A DNA stretch of 64,000 bases from positions 25,817,644 through 25,881,643 of the forward strand of contig NC_092806.1 of assembly GCF_040954645.1 (NCBI RefSeq), written 5' to 3'. This stretch comes from Diabrotica undecimpunctata. Lineage: Eukaryota; Arthropoda; Insecta; Coleoptera; Chrysomelidae. The notes below the pieces were generated by a model that was given only the letters and a program-made list of their open reading frames with translations, searched no databases and had not been told where the DNA came from. Each line of letters opens with the position of its first letter. Within the stretch, counting starts at the first letter, position 1. Positions 42,790 through 53,785 of this stretch are shown here, in pieces. A program made the translations under genes and the position numbers.

Positions 42790-45345
42790 ATTGTATAAGA
42801 AAAAAATTTAGAAACCAAAACGGAGTTTTACGAAAAGCTAAACACCCTAATAGGGAATATACAAAAATACGGTATAAAGATAAATCATTGGTGACATGAA
42901 TGAGAAAGTCGGAAAATAGAAAATATATAGGAGAATAATAGGGGGACGAAGTTTACGTGGGAATCAATAAAAAAGGGAAAAAAGTTAATACAATTTTCTA
43001 CAGAGAATAAAATGAAGATATAGCTAGCACAAGGTTTGATCACAAATACATTCATATGGTAACATGGACTTCTCCCGATGGAAAAATAAAAAATCAAATA
43101 GATCACATCCTAATTGAAAGCAAACATAATAAGCCAATAATAGATTGCAGGAGTTACAGAGGGGCAGAAAGCAACAGTGACCACACACCAATAATAGCAA
43201 AACTAAAACAAGAACTACCAATAATTCCAAAACCTGTTAGATATAAATTAAATTAGCAATTAGAGCACCTTTAAGAGAAGCAGGTTGTAAACAGACTGGA
43301 GGAAGAAATAAATAACTAGATAATACAGTCAAACAGGATATAAAAGAAGAGTGGAAAAGTGTATAGTAAGAGAGCATTAAAAAAGACGGCAAGGCTGGTT
43401 CGATGAAGAATGTAGGAATGCTTTGACAAAAACAAACAGGTCAAAACTACAAAGAGATAAAGAAAATACCCAAAATGCGATCGAAAACTATGTAGCAAGA
43501 AAAAGTAAAGTGAAAATAATTTGCAGAAAAAAGAAAAGAAAACAGCTAGAAAAGCAATTGAAAAACATGGAAGAAGCCTATATAAACAAAGAGGTGAAGA
43601 ATTTCTAACAAGAAGTTAAGAAATCCAGAGAAACAACAAAGAATAATACACAGTACTGCAGAAGCAAGGAAAGCTTACTTCAATCTGAAACAACAAAAAA
43701 ATCAAACAGATGGGCGGAATATTTCGAAAATATATTAAATATAGACCAACAATGGAAATATGAATTGCTAAGAAGATGAAGAAACCACTAACAAGGAACC
43801 AACTTTGAATGAAGTCAAAGAAATAAAAAGAGACCTAAAAAATAACAAAAGTGCAGGAGGAAGTGGTATTCCAGCTGAAATTTTTAAGAAAGGTGGCGAA
43901 ATATTGAAGGAAAGGATATTTTACTTGACACTAATAATTTGGCAAAAGAAAGAAATGCCGAAACAATGGAATACCGCTTTTATTTGTCCTATCTATAAAA
44001 AAGAAGACAAAACGAAGTGCGAAAACTATTGAGATATATGCACTATTAGAAGTAGTCTATCAAATACTTATTAAGGAAAATTATTAGGAAAGCATTATAA
44101 AATACGACAACACAGTGATTGGAGAATACCAGGGGGGTTTAAGACCAGGAAGAACAACTACTAATCAAATAAGTATTGTAACGTTATAAACGCCATATCT
44201 TTATTAATTTATATTTAAATAATTATTTTATTTTAATTTCTTTATTGATTTATTAATTCCTTTACCTTCAGTTTCTTTTTTTACTATTTTTTTTATTCAA
44301 AATGTACTTGGCGCCCTTATTCTCTTTCTTTCCGATAGAATAAATATTTGCCTTCTCTCTCTCTGATCGGTAGACTAGATATTCTGTTCTATATTGACAG
44401 AAAGTAAGTGGGAGACTGCAATGAAGTTAGCACAGATACCATAGGATGTATGCCTATGATGGAATACTAAAATGGAATAAAATGGATGGAAATATTAAAG
44501 TTATTACAAAATAATAGCTAAGAACAAAACTTAGGATTACATTTACTATATATCGATTTTAAACAAGAATATGACTCCCTATAAGGCTAGTGAGAATGAC
44601 GCTTATAAACACGATAAATAGGATAACAATAGAAGGAAGCTTTTCAAGACAGTTCACAGTGAATAGAGGTTTAAAATAAAGGGATCCGCTATCAACGAAT
44701 TTATTCAACCTATTTTAGTATTGGAACAAATTAGAATAAGATCAAATATGAACACAAAAAAGACTATTTTCAATAGCAGGGAACAGTGTATAGCGTACGA
44801 GGATGAAGTGGTGATACTAAAGAGAACAAAAAAACATTTAGAAAAAGTTTTTCAGAAATTTAAAGAAGAAGTGAAAAGATAAGGAATAAAAATAAACCAA
44901 ACAAAAACGCAATATATGGAAATGAGAGGAGAGATAACAAACAAAAATATATATCAAAATGAAAGGAGCAGAGAATGTCTATAGTTTTGAAAAAAAATTT
45001 GAATACTTAGAAGTAACAATAACAAACACGGGAAAAGAAGAAAATAAAATAGACAAAAGATTAATGAAGGGAAGCAGAGCGATAGGGTCACTAAATTCGT
45101 TACAGAAAGTAAAAAAATATGTCAAGAACAGCTAAACAGCGAGTCAGTAATCAGACCCACAGTGATGTATGCCAGTGAAACGAGAATTATGAACCAGCAG
45201 GAAAAAAAGAAAGTAGAGATCTAGGAAAGAAAGGTGCTCAGAAAAATCTTCGGAGGAATAAAGACGGCAGAGAATATTTGGAGAAGACGAGCAAATAAAG
45301 AGATAATGAGGATGTATGGAAAACCAGCAATTACGGCCAAATACA
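42790..45345 (+). pseudogene. RTE-like LINE (family B), endonuclease plus RT, decayed
   Basis: The longest family B copy. The endonuclease end is visible at about 42825-43256: FYEKLNTLIGNIQKYGIKI, SPDGKIKNQIDHILIESK, then DCRSYRGAESNSDHTPI with SDH. A Lys-rich linker follows (43420-43610). The RT starts at 43805 (LKNNKSAGGSGIPAEIFKKG, then MPKQWNTAFICPIYKKED) and LRPGRTTTNQISI. After a foreign stretch (44180-44500) come LGLHLLYIDFKQEYDS, a degenerate active-site area, FEYLEVTITNTGKEENKI and LRKIFGGIKTAENIWRRRAN. There are stops throughout. Confidence 0.7.
44180..44500. other. insertion inside the family B LINE, possible solo LTR
   Basis: The LINE RT breaks off after the TTTNQIS block and resumes about 320 bp later. 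The intervening DNA begins GTAACGTTATAAACGCC, is T-rich with ACTTGGCGCCC and GATAGAATAAAT, and encodes nothing. A start near TGTAACG is compatible with an LTR, but no clear end or target duplication was found. Confidence 0.3.
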
Positions 45346-45349
45346 ATAT

Positions 45350-46813
45350 TATATTCTATTACATTATATTGTTGTGTTTCATTTTATCAATCAAAGATAG
45401 AATAAAAATTTTATTTTGTTATAGAAAGCGGGCACATAAATTTGCAACGCCCTGTACATCGATTTGTAAAGATTTGTTGTAAGTTAGTTTTAAGCAGTGG
45501 GTTTATCCATAATGAGTTTTACCCTCAAGGACTGAAAAACATTAGTAAATACTGTACAGTGAATAGACAATTTTTTCTTGGTATTTGCAGATGTTATATT
45601 TTAAAAACCTTTGGTTTTGTGTCGCTGTAAAGGCCAAAGCCATCAGGTCGTTATTGTATTTAGAAAGTATAATATAAAACCGTTATCATTTTCGAAGAAA
45701 GTTATTTAAAAGCGATGCTTGGGTTTTTTTGATGTAAAATAAGAGGAGGGATATAGGAATTTTCTGATTGGTTAGCGAGTTTGGAATAGGGATGAAAGAG
45801 AGTAAATGTTTTGAAAGTTTGGAGTAGAAAAGATTATTATATGATGGTCATCCGAAAGAGGCAGTTGAAGTTTTGTGTAGTCAGTTAAGAAGCAGTGCCA
45901 GTGGTGTTAATAATTAGAAGTGGGTGGCTGAAAGGTTGAACAAGAGATAGGTCAAAGTTGAGAAGTCGAATACCTCCTTGATTCTAAAAAGTCCAAGTGA
46001 GTAAGTCACAAGAACTATAACTATTAAAAATATTTGCGATACCAAGTAAAAAAAATACTTGGGTCTCAGGAGATTGTTGGTAAATGAAAGAGGAGAGAAT
46101 TTTGGAGTTTGTTGAACGAGTACTGGTAAAAGAGGCCTGCTCGTGTTTTGGAGAAAGAGTTGCTGGTATGCTGATAGGTTGAACGAAGAAGGCTTTGATT
46201 GGTAGCCTAACATAATCAACTTATTAGCTCCCCCTTGATTGATCAAATCAATCAAGGGGGAGCTATTTTGGTCGAAAGGAGATATCGTCGTGTGTGAATT
46301 AAAAGGTCAGTCAATAATTTTTTGTGACAGAATTTTTTTGTATGTTTTAAATAAAAGACTCTATACCATCAGAAGATCAAAAATTATCGCTATTTTAAAA
46401 TACCATAAATTTTATAAAAGTTTAAAAAAAAATAAATTAAAGTTTTCTGATTCACATTACAAATATAAAGTTTTTTTAACGTCAAAGGATAATTATTAAT
46501 ATTGCTTAATATATTTAAAAATTTTTTTTTATAATATTCAGAATTATATTCTGAATTAAAATTCTTTTTTTTTTGAGTACAAAAACATATGAACAAAGAC
46601 TCCAATATTTCAAAATTTTCATAGGATATGTAATTATTTTACGAATATCCAAATTTCTTGTTTATGTTGTTTTATCAATGTAAAAAAAAACAAACCGATA
46701 AATATTTGGTAAATTAAAATTATTTTATGTGGTAAAATTTTCATTTGGACACTTAAGCCCATTGCCTGTTTACAAATAAAATTGATTTATTAAAGTGGTG
46801 CTTTCTTGGAGAA

Positions 46814-46816
<3 letters not shown>
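45350..46816. other. no gene recognised
   Basis: No supported gene. 45700-46200 is purine-rich on the plus strand (many GAAAG/GGAG runs) and may be a leader of an unidentified element. It contains the strong hairpin at 46225-46265. Confidence 0.35.
46225..46265. repeat. 18-bp perfect hairpin, 5-base loop
   Basis: TAGCTCCCCCTTGATTGA (46225-46242), loop TCAAA, and the exact complement (46248-46265). The C5/G5 block is striking in such AT-rich DNA. It could be the junction of an inverted duplication or a transcription-associated structure; no flanking gene clarifies this. Confidence 0.7.

Positions 46817-46871
<55 letters not shown>
46817..46871. repeat. (TA)n microsatellite
   Basis: About 55 bases of TA followed by further AT-rich imperfect repeats. 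Confidence 0.95.
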
Positions 46872-46873
<2 letters not shown>

Positions 46874-47611
46874 ATATATTATATTATATATAATTTTTTG
46901 GAATCGATTTTCGGATTCAAAATCAAAACATCCAAACAAAATAATAAAATTTATTTCTCATTAAAATCGATTGTGGTTTAATCCAACATAAAACACAATT
47001 TAAGTTAAACATAACACAAAAAACCAGTTTCAGAATCGTTTTATAAATGTCTTTAATGATCGCTATAAACAAACAATGAAGCAGAACACTTTGTTCTTTC
47101 TAACTACGCAGTTTCGTGCAAATTTTATATTTGTGTGAAATTATCATCTACTTTTAAAATTTAAGCGTTTAACCCTTTCATAGGCAGTAAGAAGTAATTC
47201 CCACCATATAATATCACGTCTACAAGCAGTGTACATCGAATTTTCCCATCGTAGTAGTGTTATTAGTAAACCTATAAAAAATTACTTTGAAGCTGAGGTA
47301 CAGATATTTACATTACCATTCATACTTATGTTTGAATATACGCTGTTTTGACAGTTTTTTTGTGCGGTTATGTTTTAGTTGTAAATAAATAATTGTTTAC
47401 ACGAAAATTAAGGGGAGTGCTAAAGATTTAAATATTAAAATCTGAACCTTCTATAAATGCAAGGTATAACAGACGTTGATAAAGATGTTAATAGAGACAT
47501 GCGGAATCTAAAATTTGCATTCCACGACATGTCTCCTCAACTAAGCAGAAATCGTTAGCGAATTGGTTTCTTGTACTCATACAGAGTAGATCCGAATAAA
47601 ATGAAAAAGAC
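46872..47611. other. no gene recognised; small hairpin at 47491-47532
   Basis: AT-rich. At 47491-47532 GAGACATG and GGAAT pair with ATTCC and CATGTCTC around an 11-base loop, with a small bulge. No coding signal. Confidence 0.4.
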
Positions 47612-47755
47612 AGTAAAGATTCCATTTCACGTACAAATCGTCTATGTATCTGTTTATACGTATTTCGCTTTAATAAAGCTCATCAGAACAGTTATTCATA
47701 GGCGTTCTCAACGTGAAAAATAGATCTTTTCTGTCTTTGGGAAGCAACGATAAAA
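47612..47755 (-). repeat. repeat with hammerhead-like core, copy 2
   Basis: Homologous to 19540-19672. On the minus strand CTGATGA (complement of 47680-47686), stem GCTTT-ATT-AAAGC and GAAA (complement of 47663-47666) form the core. Stem II differs from copy 1 at most positions yet still pairs fully. The part after GAAA can form TACGTAT/ATACATA with one mismatch. Outer CACGT/ACGTG pairs lie at 47628-47632 and 47711-47715. No standard cleavage triplet is evident. Confidence 0.5.
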
Positions 47756-48082
47756 TGCAACGATAAAATAACGTATATCTGCACTTACTATAATCTTTCA
47801 TTATGCATAACACAATGCATACATATTGTGTATTTTATGAGTTTTAAATTAAGCAAAATTAGTTTGAAATGTATTTGAATTTACATTATTTACATATAAG
47901 CACTTGGAAGTATTATTCCCTCCTCCCTTATAAAATAGGGGGAGGAGCAAAAATAGAGATATTTATATATTTGTTAACCAGTCAAGGAAAATTGTTAAAA
48001 CTGTTTAATTGGCTCACGCCCATGAAAGAGTTAACTACATAAAATAAACACATGATTTAAATAGTTTAAGTAATAGTGGTAA

Positions 48083-48355
48083 TCAAAATAAGGGTTTTTT
48101 TGAAAATCCTGTCCATATAATTATATAAGTCAAGAGTCCAGAAGCAAAAGAACCTATAGTGCTTTTGTTAATTGTGAAGAAACCAACTGCGGTGAGTTTG
48201 GGTCTCAAATATGTGGATAGTTCGGCCATATATAACAGTTCATCACGAAGTCTACACGGTGGGAGATTAGCTTGAAGAACGTAGCAGGTCTTGATTAAAC
48301 GGTATCCACTATTCTCCAATTTATTGCACATTAGGATTAAAGTAACTATGTTGGT
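48083..48355 (-). CDS. gustatory-receptor-like gene 2, exon 2 (C-terminus)
   Basis: A TTTTTGTAG acceptor precedes the exon, which starts ACCAACATAGTTACT in phase 0 at 48355 and encodes 90 residues plus TGA at 48083-48085. It completes TM6 (TNIVTLILM), gives a loop with CYVLQANLPPCRLRDELLYM, then STYLRPKLTAVGFFTINKST and TM7 SFASGLLTYIIIWTGF with a short tail SKKPLF. It is close to 85 percent identical to exon 2 of gene 1. TYxxxxxGF replaces the family's TYxxxxxQF. With exon 1 at 53965-54768 the protein is 358 residues. Confidence 0.88.
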   Translation of the reverse strand, partial: TNIVTLILMCNKLENSGYRLIKTCYVLQANLPPCRLRDELLYMAELSTYLRPKLTAVGFFTINKSTIGSFASGLLTYIIIWTGFSKKPLF

Positions 48356-48582
48356 CTACAAAAATAAAAATAATTCATTAAAAACCCTATTATTATGACA
48401 TAAAATTTATACAGTGATTGGCTAAATTATGGAATATTATCATTATTTCGAGAACCGTCGTGTTTTGAGGAAAATCCCGAAACAGGTCGATTTTTGTTAT
48501 AAAATACCCATCTTATAACGTACACGGACTAGGGATGACGTCACCGGTGTGGGTGTAGTGACATAACCGTTAATTTTTTTAA

Positions 48583-48623
<41 letters not shown>

Positions 48624-49009
48624 ATTGGCACTGGTTTTGACAACCAACTGGCCAGTCAATTTGTTTTGAGTTCTCTCTTTACACTAGATATTGTTAGTAT
48701 TTAAATTTAAAACTATTGTATTGACAGTTAAGACATGGAATGTTAGAAACTTACTTACTAGTTTACTCTGATTTTGCTGTTTTATTTTTTGTATCTTTTT
48801 TTTTATTTTTTTTTTATTTTTTTTTTGTTTTTTTTTTACTTTTTTTTACTTTTTTTATTTTGTTTTATTTATTTTTTTTATTACTACGCTAAGACATAAA
48901 CCCGATTCGACACCTCGAAGGTTTAGATCTTCTTAGTAACTTTTTTTTATTTTGTTCTCCATTTTTTTTTTATTCTTTATTATTTTTTTTATTGTCAGAG
49001 CTTTAATTT
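48356..49009. other. receptor gene 2 intron: (GT)n and T-rich tracts
   Basis: Contains (GT)n at 48584-48621 and long T-rich low-complexity DNA at about 48780-48990. No gene. Confidence 0.6.
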
Positions 49010-49375
49010 TAAGCAATTAATATGACCATATAAAATTTTATATACATCTAGATTCTTTGACTCTAAAAGATGTGTTGGATTAGGAGGTAATTGAACATTA
49101 ACTTGAACTAGCTTGGTAAAAAAATTTGATATTTCAATAAAATGTAAAGGACATTCTAACAGCATATGTTGTAGATCAGCTAGCTCCCCACATATACATT
49201 AATTATTATTTGCCAGTCCTATTTTTCTTTTGTATACTGGAGTCATACAATGATTGCTTCTTATTCTACAAATAGTTTGGATGAAGCCTCTGTTGGAAAC
49301 TTGTTTAAACCATGTCTTGACGGAAATTGTGGGTTGGATTCTTTTATAAAATTTGCCTTTGTCTGAATTATGTTT
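49010..49375 (-). pseudogene. I-clade-type LINE C-terminal fragment
   Basis: The minus strand reads FYKRIQPTISVKTWFK, GFIQTICRIRSNHCMTPVYK and IGLANNN-stop-CICGELADLQHMLLECP, then HFIEISNFFTKL and NLDVYKILYGHINCLK. The C-x-C-x-x-x-x-x-x-x-H-x-x-x-x-C arrangement is the zinc-finger-like motif at the end of I/R1-type LINE ORF2 proteins, after RNase H. There is one in-frame stop. It abuts the gypsy-like relic at about 49377. Confidence 0.65.
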
Positions 49376-49619
49376 TAATAGTCAATTTTAAATGTAGTAG
49401 TTTGTAGTATTTTCAAAATTGTAACTTTTAATTTTCGAAAAGAAGATTTTTTTTGAGAATTTAACGGAGAAGGAACATTTCTCGCGCTACGGACCACAGG
49501 CTATTTCATATAGAAACTTAGTCGTTTCCTGGTCTACAATAGTTCGATGAAATTCTGAAGAACCTGGTAAAAGAGAAAAATGTATTGGAAATCATGTTTG
49601 CATATATTTTACGAGTACA

Positions 49620-50700
49620 TTGAATGATATTTCCCAAAATAGTAACGAAAATTTAAGTTTACTATTCGATAATTTGAATTTGAAAATAAAAAGAAATCTA
49701 CAAACCTCTAAATCCAAGCCTGCTTCTAAATTACATTCCAAAATGCCGATGACCAATAGCGATATTGCTAGCCTTTGCTCAACTCTGCCCGAATTCTTTT
49801 CTGGAGTCAACTTCTCCACCTTTATCAAAGCAGTAGATAATTTAATAGTTTTCTTAGGCACCCAAGACTTAAATCCGTCCCAGCAGTTTAATTTAAATTC
49901 CCACATCGTATCTCGAATTAAGGGAAACCTAAATGCATTCGTCCAGCTTTATTAACCAAATACGGAGACAGACGTTCCGAAGACATATTAGTAACACAAT
50001 TATTTACCACCGTCCAAAAACATAGCGAATTCTACGACACTTATCATCAAAGAATTACTCCAAATCTGAACGACTTACTCCTACACATCACCCCAAACGA
50101 CAATCTCGCAACAGTAACTTTCAAAACCCCATATTTTAAAAACATTGACTTAAGACCTTCTGCACTGGAATCAACGAGCCTTATTGCGAATACTTATTGC
50201 TTTTCGAACTAAATTCCCTAGAGAAAGCCCTTCAAAAGTATATTGCATATGATAACCACGAAAATCAGCAACAATACATGAACTTCCTAAAGAACCAACA
50301 AAACAAAAAGCCCCCAATAAAAAATAAAACCTATCAATCTTCAAATAATCAAAGATCCACAAACTTCTAAACCACGCACTCAAACTATGTGAGACCTTCG
50401 ACTCACACTTTCCGTAACACAGAGCCCAACTTTAACTTCACTCCACAACAGAACTACAATTTTCCTCAAAGACAAAATTTCGGTTCTTACGAACAAAATC
50501 AATCTTTCCAACGAAACAGAAATCTGGGACGTAGGAGGATTTCCTGGTTGCGAAATTTAAGGGAGTGGTATGGGTGCAGTTCAATGCAGTTGTTCAGAGC
50601 TGTAGCCAACAAAGTAAAGATTGCTGCAAAGAAGTACTGCAAGAAGAAGAAGAAAGAAAACCTGTTCAAAATTTATCCCAGAAATTCAATCCCCAATAGT
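49620..50700 (+). pseudogene. gypsy-like gag remnant
   Basis: From the ATG at 49620 a frame of 111 codons includes LPEFFSGVNFSTFIKAVDNL and GTQDLNPSQQFNLNSHIVSR, the capsid-like region of gypsy-group gag. It shifts frame near 49950 and continues with blocks such as YGDRRSEDILVTQLFTTVQK and LLHITPNDNLATVTFKTPYF, then an Asn/Gln-rich C-terminus (50389 onward). A family A LINE fragment interrupts that C-terminus. Several stops. It would have formed particles for the retroelement; it is not functional. Confidence 0.65.
50520..50660 (+). mobile_element. very short family A LINE 3' fragment in gag
   Basis: GRRRISWLRNLREWYGCSSM, then LFRAVANKVKIAA, is the last part of the family A protein, followed by a GAAGAAGAAG tail. 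It interrupts the Asn/Gln-rich end of gag. Gag-like residues reappear after it. No clear target duplication. Confidence 0.6.
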
Positions 50701-51433
50701 TTATTTATTTAGCGTATGGACTAAAGATAGAATGAATGACACTAAATATTAAATATCAATGTCCATATTACATAGCCATTCAATTGATTCTGGGGAGCAT
50801 TCCGCAAAGTCCTGGAGGTTTCCACGGTAGGCACGATTCAAGCAGTCTGAAACACAGTGGCTTATGGTCTGTCTAGATTGTCCGCAATCGCACTGTGGAC
50901 TTTCTGCACGACCCCACCTGAACAGCGAATCAGCACATTTACCATATCCGGTACGTATACGATTAAGCCTTGCCCAAGTGGATCGGGGCAGATTTGATCC
51001 GATGAAACTCTGAGTTGGGGTGGATATCTTAATATAGTCCGATTCTACTGTTGGCATCCATCTTGTTGTCCATTGCCTATGTATATCACAGGAATTACCA
51101 ATTTTTCGGGCAGATCGTATTGGAGGATTTCTAGATCTCAGTCGCTGGTGCTCTTTTGAGATGTCTGGGATATCTTGATGTATTGGTAATTGTACGTTGG
51201 CTACAATTTTCTGGTACTCTCTCACTAATGCTGCTGTACGGCGTAGATCTGGTGGAGCAATATTGTTCAGAGTAGGCAGCCATCTCACTGGCGTTGGTTT
51301 TATTGTTCCAGTGATTATTCTCATGGTTTGGTTAAGTTGGACATCGATTTTGCTTGTATGTGCACTATTTAGCCATACTGGTGCACAATATTCTGCTACT
51401 GAAAAAACCAAAGCTAGAGCAGAGTATCTGCAG
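50701..51433 (-). mobile_element. 5'-truncated Jockey/CR1-type LINE, intact remaining ORF, 13-bp TSD
   Basis: Flanked by AATCCCCAATAGT at 50688-50700 and 51434-51446. The minus-strand frame is open from the truncation point to a stop at 50749-50751, about 227 codons. It reads LALVFSVAEYCAPVW, LNQTMRIITGTIKPTPVRWL, PPDLRRTAALVREYQKI, RIRTGYGKCADSLFRWG and a Cys block with CDCG and a following His/Cys (SHCVSDC), the C-terminus of a Jockey/CR1-group ORF2. The 3' end is AAATAAATAA-like. No lesions plus a perfect TSD indicate one of the youngest insertions in the window. It lies in sense with the receptor gene and antisense to the retroelement. Confidence 0.9.
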
Positions 51434-51469
51434 AATCCCCAATAGTAATGAACACCCTTATGAACTTAT

Positions 51470-52788
51470 AGAGTCCACAAAAACTTTAGTTTGTGTAACT
51501 TCAAATACAATGCTCATAATAATTAAAATTTCTACACTCCATGAAATTCTCTACACCACCTATAAAATCTACCCTATTTCAAACAAAGATCACGTTATGA
51601 TTTGGCCACCTGCAAGCTACTATACAAATAATAAATGGTTCGACACTTGTATAGGACAAGACGACAATATAGTCTGTTTTAACTTGTAACCGTTTCAAAA
51701 GATTTAAAAGAAAATCATTATAAATTTCAATAATTTTTTTTTTTAAATAAAACTTCTAACCCCATCTATCTGTCAAGTACCTACCTGTAGCCGACTCAAG
51801 GATTCTTCTGTAATTCCCAAATATATCCGGTAGATGAGCATATTTTTCAGCTTGTCACTCACGCCCAATTTCCAGAATCAGGCGCCATGATAGCGCTTTG
51901 CTCTTTTCTGTTAAGACCGTCCAACCGATAAGACGTGTTTCCAAAGTGGGTCTCAATTTCAGAGGTGAGCTAAGCAATCCTTTTCTTGTTCATATTTCAG
52001 ATAGATATTTATTTTTTTAGACCCTTATTGGAGAGGCTATAATGCTGATATTATATTTCTAATACTCGTCGCAAGATAGTATTGCTATGGAGTTATTCCA
52101 GATCATGGCCCAGTAGCAGTATCTTTTTATGGAATCCCTAACCCCTCTTATCTAGGATGGTGGTGATTTGATATAGTACGTAGCTGAATCAATTCCTCTT
52201 CCCCTTCGAGGATAAACCAGGGGTGGCGTCCAATAATAAATTATAATTTCATATTATCTAATTGTGCTTGAATTTAAGATACGATATAGTTTCTATATGT
52301 TTAAGAAAACCCCGCCCAATTCTCTTCGACAGTGAGCGATTCTGGCTTGTATATATCATTGTAGCACGGCAGTGTTACAAACTATGTACAATCCCAATGT
52401 AACATATTCAATGTAGATAATTATCTCGACAGATGTACCAATAATGATTGAAGGTATCCAATTTAATAAACAGACGTCACAAGACATTTCTATTATTTAT
52501 TAATAATTAATAATCTCAGAGACACATGGTCAAATCTAATCACTAGATACCATAGACGTACGACCCCGATTATCAATAGGAATGAGCACCACTTCTGTTG
52601 TAATATTTTTAATCATTTTAGCTTTCCTAATAATCTTTCTAATAAGAAAAAGAAAACGAATTTCCAAAATCCTATTTGGAAAAAAATTACATCCTGCCCA
52701 GATCCAGATATTGAACAAGCTGATGGCTAAAGTAACCAAAACTTCGAGGACGAAGTTCCAACCAATGGAGCGAGGAGAAATGTAGCCA
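51470..52788 (+). pseudogene. env-like remnants of the gypsy-type element
   Basis: 51470-51690 encodes a hydrophobic, Thr/Ile-rich segment with a MIWPPASYY stretch. 52582-52785 encodes a strong membrane anchor (VVIFLIILAFLIIFLIRKRK) followed by a basic cytoplasmic tail, the usual end of an errantivirus-type envelope protein. Between them (about 51700-52560) are stops, frame changes and perhaps an unrelated insertion. The order, membrane-anchored protein then LTR, supports env. Non-functional. Confidence 0.5.
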
Positions 52789-53047
52789 TAAGCTCCCCTA
52801 CAATTGAGACTCAGCAGATTTCGATGTCCGAAGGTATAAAAAGAAAGAAATCAATATTTTTATTATTAAGTATTGTAATTATTATGTTGCAATAGTCAAT
52901 TTTAAATCTCTAAATGTAGTAGTTTGTAGTATTTTCAAAATTGTAACGTTTAATTTTCGAAATAAAGATTTTTTTTGGGAACTTAACGTAGAAGAACCAT
53001 TTCTATATAATTCTTTGTTCGTTGTGTCATCTTCCAATTGATGAATT

Positions 53048-53590
53048 TTATTTTCTTTTTTTTTTAGAATCACCGGAACCGTTAAATTGAGTCACTTGAA
53101 TTGAAGTTTGACTCTCATCGGTCAGATCCAACCAAGAACTTTCTTCAGGCATTTTTGGAGAATTTACATGATTTGTGAGATTATTTTCTACATTGCCTTG
53201 TCCTGGTAAATATTTTTTGCTGTATTCTGTTGGCATTATAAAAGAAGAAACTGCAGATATATTGTTGGTGTTACAAATAACATCGCCTAATATTGAATTA
53301 TTTTCTTCAGTCAGTTCTACATCACTTTCTGGATCCGTAAATTATTCCAGATCCACACCAGATGGTTTTTGGTGAAAAGGATAACCTAGAACATTATCTT
53401 TAATTTGTTTAGCTAATTCTATCAAGTACCTATTCCTATTAGCTTTCTCCGTTTCTACAGAACTAAGTTTTTCTAACCAACTACGATATGAAAAGGAAGA
53501 ATACAGAGTATTATGTAAACTTGAATTGGAAAAGTCTATTAAAATTGAACAAAACATAAGCAAAGAGGAACTAAAGTCTATAAGAACTTT
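53048..53590 (-). pseudogene. unidentified host-like coding segment with one stop
   Basis: A single minus-strand frame runs from about 53563 to a TAA at 53048-53050, interrupted only by TAA at 53342-53344. It reads SYRSWLEKLSSVETEKANRN, RYLIELAKQIKDNVLGYPF, then an acidic stretch (DPESDVELTEENNSILGDV), NVENNLTNHVNSPKMPEESS, WLDLTDESQTSIQVTQF and KKKRK. The start has the look of a small helical domain with W-x-x-x-L...R-N-x-Y-L...P-F, perhaps DUF4485-like, and the end a nuclear-type basic tail. No introns are visible. A processed pseudogene or a mobile-element accessory protein are both possible. Confidence 0.4.
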
Positions 53591-53785
53591 AAAAAATTTC
53601 TATATAATATTAGAAACGTGTTTCTAAGTTAGGTCATCTGTCGTGTTTTTACTCTATTTAAACACTGGCCCGATGATAGGTTGTCATGATTATTACGATA
53701 AATACAAACATTTAACTGACTTTCTTAATATTGTTCTGAAGCTATTTTCTTGTGGCATTTTTAAAGTAATTACTATTTAAATGGT

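Larger units (their letters stand above)
49377..53005 (+). mobile_element. gypsy/errantivirus-like LTR retroelement relic lacking pol
   Basis: Two related stretches (49377-49480 and 52887-53000) read TCAATTTTAAAT...GTAGTAGTTTGTAGTATTTT...AAATTGTAACNTTTAATTTTCG and act as direct LTR-like repeats. The 5' one looks truncated. Between them lie a gag-like region (49620-50700) and env-like remnants (51470-51690 and 52580-52785) on the plus strand. No reverse transcriptase or integrase is present between gag and env; the two were already adjacent before a LINE inserted there. It is therefore an internally deleted, non-functional copy sitting antisense in the intron of receptor gene 2. Confidence 0.65.
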
